Notes under the pieces: model-generated
Seen by the model: the letters and a program-made list of their open reading frames with translations, nothing else
What the model was told of the DNA's origin: nothing
Database searches by the model: none
Origin: Hymenobacter baengnokdamensis
GTDB taxonomy: Bacteria; Bacteroidota; Bacteroidia; Cytophagales; Hymenobacteraceae
NCBI RefSeq assembly: GCF_008728635.1
Contig: NZ_CP044285.1
Coordinates: forward strand, 372,001-436,000
Reading direction: 5' to 3'
Length of the DNA: 64,000 nt
Program-made: the position numbers and the translations under genes
Shown: piece after piece, positions 57,699-64,000 of the stretch
Numbering within the stretch: position 1 is the first letter of the stretch
Layout of the letters: each line of letters opens with the position of its first letter

Positions 57699-60206
57699 AT
57701 GGCATTAAGCGAAAACGCAGAGTTAGAAGAGCTAATCCGACGAGCTTCATCGGGGTCAGAAGCAGCACCGTCTACTATCCTTTCTTCGCCCGATGATGAT
57801 GGTGAAGGAGCCGGTAGCTTTGACCTGAATACATTGGTTTTAGTAGCCCGGCGTAGCTTGTTATGGGTGATTCTGTTGCTTGCCTTAGGCTTCACGGGCT
57901 CCTGGCTTTATTTACGCTATACCAAGCCTATTTATAAAGCGACTTCTATTTTAAAGATAGACGAGCGTAGTGATGCTAATGCCTTAGGCCTGGGCCTGGC
58001 AATGAATGCTGCTGGAGTTGATAACAAGCAGGCCGCGCAACTTGCCGGTGAGGTTGAGCTTATCAAGTCAGGGCTTACTTATAAACGGCTGAAGCAGACA
58101 GTTCCGCTCGATATTAATTACTACACCCAAGGGACAGTCCTCGAAACAGAACTATTTGGGACTAGCCCTTTTAAGGTAGAGTATTCCATAAAAGACCCTG
58201 TTTATTATAATCATAAATTTAGCGTTGAGTACCTGGATGCTAAGCATTATCATCTCCAGGTTTCTCTGAAGAATAACGAAACACTAGCTGGAAATTATGA
58301 GTTGGGGCAATATGTGCAGCTACCAGGCATGCGTCTGCGCCTGCTTCCTTCTGCTACTGCCTCTATCTCAACCGAGGCGAATTACCATTTTACTATCCTT
58401 GACGATAATACTATAAATGCTTATCTGGACCAGAACCTGACTGCGGAGATTCTAAATGCAAATGCGAATACTATCCAGGTTTCTTTTTTAGATAACAACC
58501 GCGTTAAAGCCCAACGACTGGTAGATGCGCTTGACACAGTTTATCGCGACGCCAAGCTGGCACGCAAGCAGGAATCAACGGAGAAGGCTCTTGCTTATCT
58601 GGACCAGCAGCTTGATGAGAATGGCAGAAACCTGGCCAAGGCCGAGGATAACCTTAAGAATTTTGTTCAGCGCAACGGTACGTACGACGCAAAGAGCGAG
58701 TTGGGAGATATCACAACCAAGCTTGAGGAAATTCAAACCAGTCGGCTGAAGTTGCAACAAAAGATTGCCGTATTGACGGAAGTTGCTCAGTTGGCTACTC
58801 AGGAGCGGTTGACGCCCAGCGACGATATACCCATCACGCAGTCTATCCCTGAACTGGCGATGCTGGAAGACCCTTCGCTCGCCCAACAGCTTACCGAGCT
58901 TAATGCGCTGCAGCAGAACCTGCGGCGCGTGGAGCGCTCTTATACCGACAAAACGGAGGCGCTGGCTCAGATACGGGCACAGGTGAAGTTTGCTACTAAT
59001 ACCCTAAACCGGCAGCTTTCTCAAGCCCGCAAGCAGTTGCAAACCGAAATGGCGCTGCTGGACAAGCAGCAGCTACAACTGGGAGGTGCCTTGCAGTCGC
59101 TGCCCGGCAAGGAAACAGAACTGGAACGTTTGAAGCGCCCCCTAGAACTGTATGGTAAGAGCTACCAGATGCTGCTGGAAAAGAAGGTGGAATATAATAT
59201 CAAGAATGCTGGCACAACAGCAGATTTCCAGATTCTTTCGCCTGGCTTTGCACCGGAAACTCCAATTTCACCGGTACGCATTCTTGTCTATATCATTGGG
59301 CTGGTAGGCGGGCTGGTGCTGGGCCTGGGCCTGATTGCCGTCCGCTACCTGATGCACAACACCGTTTCGAGCGTAAGTGAGCTGGAACATAATACCAAAG
59401 CATCGGTATTGGGCGTAATTCCTACTTATGAGAAAGAGCGACTGGATGTATCGCGGCTGGTGGTAGATAAAAACCCCAAATCCTCGGTATCGGAAGCCAT
59501 TCGCTCTATTCGAACTAACCTGGATTTTATCAGCCCCTCTACCAAGAGGCGGTTGATTTCGGTAACCTCGACCATTTCGGGCGAAGGCAAAACGTTTGTA
59601 ACAGTCAACCTTGCGGGCATTATTGCCCAGTCGGGGCAGCGGGTAATAGTGCTCGACCTTGATATGCGCAAACCCAAGGTGAACCTGGCGTTTGGGGCGG
59701 AAAACGTGCGCGGCATCAGCACCATTCTTATCGACCGCCACACGGTTGCGGAATGTATTCAGCATACCGATATCTCAGCGCTGGATTTCATCTCGGCCGG
59801 GCCCACGCCGCCCAACCCCTCGGAGCTGATTCTGAATCCGCGTTTCGACCAGATGCTGGAAGAGTTGTACCTGACGTACGATGTTATCATGATTGATACG
59901 CCCCCAGTAGGCCTGGTGACAGATGGCATTCTCATCATGCGCAAGGCCGACGTACCCATCTACATTGTTCGGGCCAACTATTCCCGCAAGTCATTCCTCA
60001 AAAACCTTAACCGGTTGATGCGCAACAATCAGTTTACGCGTATGTGCACGATTCTTAACGACGCCAAAGCGCAGGGCAGCTACGGCTATGGCTACGGCTA
60101 CGGCTACGGTTACGGCTACGGGTATGGCACCTACGGCATGGGCTACTACGAAGAGCCTACGCAGAAAAAAACCTGGCAGCAGCGCCTTAAAGGCCTTTTC
60201 AGTTAG
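57699..60206 (+). CDS. Wzz/Wzc-type polysaccharide co-polymerase tyrosine kinase
   Basis: 835 residues. Two transmembrane helices (about 52-72 and 527-551) bracket a large periplasmic coiled-coil domain. The cytoplasmic BY-kinase has Walker A TSTISGEGKTFVTVNLAG (about 620), A' VIVLDLDMRKP (about 649) and Walker B VIMIDTPPVGLV (about 726). The C-terminus has a run of Tyr-Gly repeats (about 795-815) and more tyrosines (GMGYYEEP), the autophosphorylation cluster. The repeat DNA (60080-60135) is near-perfect and may vary in length. It controls chain length and export with the lipoprotein; the phosphatase follows. Confidence 0.92.
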   Translation: MALSENAELEELIRRASSGSEAAPSTILSSPDDDGEGAGSFDLNTLVLVARRSLLWVILLLALGFTGSWLYLRYTKPIYKATSILKIDERSDANALGLGLAMNAAGVDNKQAAQLAGEVELIKSGLTYKRLKQTVPLDINYYTQGTVLETELFGTSPFKVEYSIKDPVYYNHKFSVEYLDAKHYHLQVSLKNNETLAGNYELGQYVQLPGMRLRLLPSATASISTEANYHFTILDDNTINAYLDQNLTAEILNANANTIQVSFLDNNRVKAQRLVDALDTVYRDAKLARKQESTEKALAYLDQQLDENGRNLAKAEDNLKNFVQRNGTYDAKSELGDITTKLEEIQTSRLKLQQKIAVLTEVAQLATQERLTPSDDIPITQSIPELAMLEDPSLAQQLTELNALQQNLRRVERSYTDKTEALAQIRAQVKFATNTLNRQLSQARKQLQTEMALLDKQQLQLGGALQSLPGKETELERLKRPLELYGKSYQMLLEKKVEYNIKNAGTTADFQILSPGFAPETPISPVRILVYIIGLVGGLVLGLGLIAVRYLMHNTVSSVSELEHNTKASVLGVIPTYEKERLDVSRLVVDKNPKSSVSEAIRSIRTNLDFISPSTKRRLISVTSTISGEGKTFVTVNLAGIIAQSGQRVIVLDLDMRKPKVNLAFGAENVRGISTILIDRHTVAECIQHTDISALDFISAGPTPPNPSELILNPRFDQMLEELYLTYDVIMIDTPPVGLVTDGILIMRKADVPIYIVRANYSRKSFLKNLNRLMRNNQFTRMCTILNDAKAQGSYGYGYGYGYGYGYGYGTYGMGYYEEPTQKKTWQQRLKGLFS

Positions 60207-60216
60207 ATAAGTAACT

Positions 60217-61002
60217 ATGGCGGGTTTCTGGCAGCGGCTTTTTGGGGGCGAAGCATCGGCAGTGCCGGATGAGGGGTACCCACGGGCGTTGCCATTGGCC
60301 ACGCTGAAGACTGATATGCACTCGCACCTGCTGCCCGGGCTCGATGACGGGGCCGAAACAGTAGCCCACAGCCTGGACCTGCTGCGTGAGTTGCGGGCCC
60401 TCGGCTTTCGCAAGCTGGTCATGACGCCTCACATCATGGGCGACTTCTATAAGAATACCCCTGCTGAGATTCGGGGGGCGCTGGCAACGCTGCAAGCCGC
60501 CGCCGCTGAGGCCGACCTGGGTGATGTGGAGCTGGAATGCGCAGCCGAGTATTATCTCGATGAATGGCTGGGCCGTAAGCTGGCCGATGGCACGGAGCTA
60601 TTAAGCTTTGGCAATGGAAATAAATATATATTAATAGAAACATCTTATCTTAACGAGCCATTCAATCTGCAGTCCGTCATCTTTGAGCTTAAGGCGGCTG
60701 GCTACCGGCCGGTACTGGCGCACCCTGAACGCTACGTATATTTTTATGGGCGCTTTGACGACCTCAAAAAATTACGACAGGAATACGGCGTCCTGTTTCA
60801 GGTCAATCTCAACTCATTGGCTGGTTACTACTCGCCGGCCGCCCGGCAGGTAGCGGAAAAATTAATCGACGAGGGCCTGGTAGATTTCGTGGGTACTGAT
60901 ACGCACCACCTGCGCCATACGGCTGCCCTGGCTACCAAAACGGTGAAATCGGCTTACTTTAGAAAGTTGATGGCGTTGCCGCTACTTAACAATACCTTAT
61001 GA
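60217..61002 (+). CDS. PHP-family tyrosine-protein phosphatase (CpsB/YwqE-like)
   Basis: 261 residues. Metal-binding PHP motifs: TDMHSHLLPGLDDGAE, VMTPHIMGDFYKN, RPVLAHPERYVYFY, FVGTDTHHLRHT. Family members dephosphorylate the tyrosine cluster of the neighbouring BY-kinase. The gene starts 10 bases after the kinase, which supports this pairing. No signal peptide, so it is cytoplasmic. Confidence 0.92.
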   Translation: MAGFWQRLFGGEASAVPDEGYPRALPLATLKTDMHSHLLPGLDDGAETVAHSLDLLRELRALGFRKLVMTPHIMGDFYKNTPAEIRGALATLQAAAAEADLGDVELECAAEYYLDEWLGRKLADGTELLSFGNGNKYILIETSYLNEPFNLQSVIFELKAAGYRPVLAHPERYVYFYGRFDDLKKLRQEYGVLFQVNLNSLAGYYSPAARQVAEKLIDEGLVDFVGTDTHHLRHTAALATKTVKSAYFRKLMALPLLNNTL

Positions 61003-61036
61003 GGCAGCGGGCAAAGGCTCTCCTATCTTCGGCGCA

Positions 61037-62053
61037 ATGATTTTTGTAACGGGTGGCACGGGTCTTATTGGCACGTTTGTGCTGCGGGAGCTGCGGCAGC
61101 GTGGGCTGGCTGTCAGCGCTTTATACCGCGGCGCCAAGCCCCCGGATGATATAGCGGCCGGCATCGACTGGCTACAGGGTGACCTTCTCGATACTACCCT
61201 ACTGGCGGAGGCATTAACGCCCGAGGTGACGCACGTATTGCACTGCGCTGGCCTGGTTTCGTATGCGCCTCAGGATGAAGATGAGCTGCTGCGAGTAAAC
61301 GTGGAAGGCACGGCCGCTATTGTGGATGCTTGTCTGCGGCGGCCGTCGATTCGTCTGGGCTACGTGTCGTCGGTAGCGGCGCTGGGCCAGGCGCCGGCCG
61401 GGGCCGCCACCGGTGCGCCCTTGCTGCTCGATGAAACGGCAACCTGGGACCTGGGCGCCAGCCACTCGGCCTATGCCACCAGCAAGTATCTGGCTGAGCT
61501 GGAAGTATGGCGCGGCATTGCCGAAGGGCTATCGGCCGTTATCGTTAACCCATCAGTGGTGCTAGGTCCGGGCGATTGGCATCGGAGCAGTACCCGTTTG
61601 CTGCGCTATGCCTACGATGAGCACCGCTTTTATACGCAAAGCCAGCTCAACTTTGTAGATGTGCGCGATGTGGTTGCGCAACTGCTATGCCTTACGCTGG
61701 AGCTACCCACGCTCCCACCTGCCCGCTACATCCTGAGCGGAGGGGCCTGCGCACTGGGCAGCTTCCTGACCCAGACGGCCCTGGCATTTGGCCGGCGGCC
61801 CCCACGTACTGCGGTGCCCGACTGGGCAGCGGAGGTTATCTGGAGGCTGGAGCATGTGCGGTCTGTACTGACCAACGCCCGCCCGCTCATTACCCGTGAT
61901 ACCGCCCGGGCCGGCCGCCAGCCGCTTGTGTATGAAGCACGTAAAGCCCAGCTTGCTACGGGGCTTGCTTTTCGGCCACTGGCCGAAACCATTGCGTGGC
62001 TGGCTCAAACCCTTGAAACGAACCGGACAGCCCGGCCAACGGTTGTAACTTAG
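61037..62053 (+). CDS. NAD-dependent epimerase/dehydratase-family protein
   Basis: 338 residues of the extended SDR family: MIFVTGGTGLIGTFVLREL (GxxGxxG), HVLHCAGLVSYAPQDEDELL, active-site-like YATSKYLAELE, and IVNPSVVLGPGDWH. The C-terminal substrate domain does not identify the substrate; sugar nucleotides or dihydroflavonol-like compounds are possible. It lies 34 bases after the phosphatase gene and probably shares its transcript, or uses a weak TATCTTCG just before the ATG. Confidence 0.82.
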   Translation: MIFVTGGTGLIGTFVLRELRQRGLAVSALYRGAKPPDDIAAGIDWLQGDLLDTTLLAEALTPEVTHVLHCAGLVSYAPQDEDELLRVNVEGTAAIVDACLRRPSIRLGYVSSVAALGQAPAGAATGAPLLLDETATWDLGASHSAYATSKYLAELEVWRGIAEGLSAVIVNPSVVLGPGDWHRSSTRLLRYAYDEHRFYTQSQLNFVDVRDVVAQLLCLTLELPTLPPARYILSGGACALGSFLTQTALAFGRRPPRTAVPDWAAEVIWRLEHVRSVLTNARPLITRDTARAGRQPLVYEARKAQLATGLAFRPLAETIAWLAQTLETNRTARPTVVT

Positions 62054-62184
62054 CGAAAAGGCTGGCACAGTTTTTTGGAATATAAGCGTAGCTGGGCGAT
62101 TAATTTGCGTTGCTTGCCTATAGCCTATCGCTACTGCCTGCAGGTAGCAAAGGGCCCGGCCAGCCTGTATAAGTTGTGATTATT

Positions 62185-63588
62185 ATGCGCATGAACGAAT
62201 CATTTGACGACCCACGAGCTGCTCAGGAAACCGTGCGTCGCTACGAGCGAATGCTGGCTCACGATGAGGCGGTATTCTTTGACCTGGAAGAGTTTGAAGT
62301 AATTATCGACCATTATGTCACCTCCGCTGCTTTCGACAAGGCACAGCAGGCTTGTGAGGCTGCCCTTAGCCAATATCCTTTTTCTACTGAGCTGCTGATT
62401 GACCGTGCCCAGATTGCGGCTATGCGCGGCGACTATGCGGAAGCCGAGCGCCAGATTGCCAGCGTGGCTACCCGCGACCCCGACAATGCCGATGTGGCCG
62501 TAACGCGCGGCATTATTGCCACGCAGCGGGGCGACTTTGAAGAAGCCATCCGCTATTTTCAGGCAGCTCTTGAGCGCCACAGCGACCGCGAGGATATTCA
62601 CTTCAACCTGGGGCTGGCTTACCAGAGCTGGCATAAGTTCAAGAGCGCGGCTCGTCATTATAAGCACAGCCTGCGCCTGCAGCCCGACAACGAAACCACC
62701 GTTCAGGAATTGCTTAACTGCCTGGAAGCCAGCAACCGACTACCTGAGCATGAGGAGTTTTTCCAGCGCTTCACCGACGATGACCCGTATTCGGCGGTGG
62801 CATGGTACAACCTGGGCCAGTATTATTACCGGCTCGAGAAGTATGAGCAGGCAGCGGCGGCTTTTGACTATGCCATTGTTATCGAAGCCGATTTTCATGA
62901 TGCTCACCACTGGCTGGCCGACACCTTTGTGTGCCAGCAGCAGTACGAGCGCGCTATTGCGGAGTTTGAGCTTAGCTATCCGCCCGGAGCGCCTACCGAC
63001 GAAGCCCTTTGCAACATAGGGGAATGCTATGAAAAGATGCGTAGCTGGGACCTGGCCCGCCAGTACTACCGTAAGGCACTGGAGATTAATCCAGAGATGG
63101 ACGAAGCCTGGTTTGGCCAGGGTGTGTTGTTGCAGGAGCAGGAGCGCCCCTACGAAGCATTGCACTTCTTCCGCAGGGCGGTGGAGCTATACGGCGAAAG
63201 TGGTGAATACTGGTCGGCCCTTGGGGCCGCCGAGAATCAGGTTGGCAATATTGTCAGCGCGCTTGAGGCGTATGAGAAAGCCACGGAAGTAGCCCCCGAA
63301 GACGCTACCGGCTGGGTAAGCTGGAGCGCCATTCTGTACGAGCAAGGTCATTTTGAAGAAGCTACCGACCTGCTTCAGCACGCTGTAGAGCTGCACCCGC
63401 ACGAAGCACATTTCCACTATATGATTTGTGCTTATCTGCTCGCGGCTGGCCGCTTGCGCGAAGCTTACCAGGAACTGGAAACGGCGCTTACGCTTAATTA
63501 TGAGCAGCATACTCTGCTGTTTGACTATTTCCCGGAGCTGGAAAAGCAGCCTGCCCTGCAGCGGCTTATCGACCAGTTTCGCAAGTAG
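62185..63588 (+). CDS. TPR-repeat protein
   Basis: 467 residues from ATG at 62185; ATG at 62191 is equally possible. About ten tetratricopeptide repeats run through it, for example YFQAALERHSDREDIHFNLG, AVAWYNLGQYYYRLEKYEQA and SWDLARQYYRKALEINPEMD. No signal peptide or membrane segment is visible, so it is a likely cytoplasmic scaffold. The partner is unknown. Confidence 0.8.
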   Translation: MRMNESFDDPRAAQETVRRYERMLAHDEAVFFDLEEFEVIIDHYVTSAAFDKAQQACEAALSQYPFSTELLIDRAQIAAMRGDYAEAERQIASVATRDPDNADVAVTRGIIATQRGDFEEAIRYFQAALERHSDREDIHFNLGLAYQSWHKFKSAARHYKHSLRLQPDNETTVQELLNCLEASNRLPEHEEFFQRFTDDDPYSAVAWYNLGQYYYRLEKYEQAAAAFDYAIVIEADFHDAHHWLADTFVCQQQYERAIAEFELSYPPGAPTDEALCNIGECYEKMRSWDLARQYYRKALEINPEMDEAWFGQGVLLQEQERPYEALHFFRRAVELYGESGEYWSALGAAENQVGNIVSALEAYEKATEVAPEDATGWVSWSAILYEQGHFEEATDLLQHAVELHPHEAHFHYMICAYLLAAGRLREAYQELETALTLNYEQHTLLFDYFPELEKQPALQRLIDQFRK

Positions 63589-63616
63589 CCCACTCCTGGC
63601 GGGTAGTTAGCGCAGC

Positions 63617-63644
63617 TTGTCAACTACATTATGAGTTAATTTTG
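63617..63644 (+). promoter_or_regulatory. Promoter of the ComA-like gene
   Basis: TTG (63617-63619), 17 bases, TAATTTTG (63637-63644) on the plus strand. Predicted start of transcription is near 63650. Confidence 0.6.
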
Positions 63645-63650
63645 TACCTG

Positions 63651-63678
63651 CCTGCCCTTGTGGTGGGCAGGTTTTTTT
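63651..63678 (+). terminator. Terminator-like hairpin before the ComA-like gene
   Basis: CCTGCCC (63651-63657) pairs with GGGCAGG (63665-63671), followed by seven T. It is 63 bases after the TPR gene stop, and also immediately follows the predicted start of the next transcript. It can serve as terminator of the former and leader structure of the latter. Confidence 0.75.
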
Positions 63679-63724
63679 GTTCCTATTCTCTCTTATCGGC
63701 TGGCCAGCGCCTGCTCTGCACAGT

Positions 63725-64000
63725 ATGAACTATTCGCTTTCTCAACTTCCCGAACGCACCCAGAAGCCTCGCGAGCAGGGCTTTACTATGATGATGGATA
63801 AGGGGCTGAGTATGCGGGAGGTAGAAGACTTTTTGGAGGTAGGCGCGGCTTATACCGACATTGTTAAGCTGGGCTGGGCTACCTCCTATGTGGTGCCTAA
63901 TCTAAAGCGCAAACTTGCTATATACCGCGAAGCCGGCATTCCGGTTTATCTAGGCGGCACTCTGTTTGAGGCGTTTATTATCCGCAATCAGTTTGACGAC
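63725..64000 (+). CDS. Phosphosulfolactate synthase-like protein (ComA family), 3' end outside window
   Basis: The first 92 residues are visible, beginning MNYSLSQLPERTQKPREQGF. TMMMDKGLSMREVEDFLEVG, AAYTDIVKLGWATSYVVPNL and GIPVYLGGTLFEAFIIRNQF match the ComA TIM-barrel family, which adds sulfite to phosphoenolpyruvate. Members in Bacteroidota may serve sulfonolipid or other sulfonate pathways; the exact product is not shown by sequence. Confidence 0.85.
   Translation, partial: MNYSLSQLPERTQKPREQGFTMMMDKGLSMREVEDFLEVGAAYTDIVKLGWATSYVVPNLKRKLAIYREAGIPVYLGGTLFEAFIIRNQFDD

Noticed and set aside
60080..60135. Short tandem repeat resembling a CRISPR or satellite
   Set aside because: It is in frame within the kinase gene and encodes the Tyr-Gly tail; there are no spacers.

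Overview
The window comes from a GC-rich member of the Bacteroidota, most likely a Hymenobacter-like Cytophagales bacterium. This is an inference from protein content, from promoters of the Bacteroidota type (TTG, 17-21 bases, TAnnTTTG), from the near absence of Shine-Dalgarno sequences, and from the gene order tRNA-Tyr/Gly/Thr-tuf, tRNA-Trp-secE-nusG-rplKAJL-rpoB-rpoC, rpsL-rpsG-fusA-rpsJ and then the S10/spc/alpha ribosomal block. No rRNA is present to confirm it.

Positions 1-37758 are almost wholly minus-strand translation and transcription genes, running from tRNA-Tyr at 37758 down to rplQ, which is cut by the window start. The block is interrupted at four places by genes that do not belong to it: an AT-rich HNH-type protein between tuf and tRNA-Trp; a DUF4160-DUF2442 pair plus a tiny CxxC ORF between rpoB and rpoC; an AT-rich orphan between the DUF3467 gene and rpoC; and an O-antigen-ligase-like gene with a family 2 glycosyltransferase between rpsJ and rplC. 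rplC and rpsH have their own promoters, so the block is several transcription units. Many of its spacers carry long hairpins. S3 (C-terminus) and S5 (N-terminus) both carry Arg/Gly-rich tails.

Positions 37929-56467 hold housekeeping genes in short runs on both strands: an M1 aminopeptidase, a biotin carrier protein, pyrH-frr, gmk-nadD, an ECF sigma factor with a zinc anti-sigma factor, LPS-type glycosyltransferases, an SDR, the SAM-cycle genes ahcY and metK, a THUMP-like methyltransferase, a short HPF, a XerC-type recombinase, rpsU and an acyl-CoA dehydrogenase. Several intrinsic terminators separate convergent genes.

Positions 56604-62053 hold a capsule/exopolysaccharide export operon on the plus strand: an outer-membrane export lipoprotein, a Wzz/Wzc-type tyrosine kinase with a Tyr-Gly repeat tail, a PHP-family phosphatase that probably opposes the kinase, and an NAD-dependent epimerase-type protein. 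A TPR protein and the start of a phosphosulfolactate-synthase-like gene close the window.

No rRNA, CRISPR array, complete IS element or prophage was seen. The most noteworthy points are the cargo genes inside the ribosomal/RNA polymerase block, the paired RG-rich tails of S3 and S5, the family of spacer hairpins, and promoter-proximal terminator-like hairpins in the leaders of rplC, metK and the ComA-like gene.
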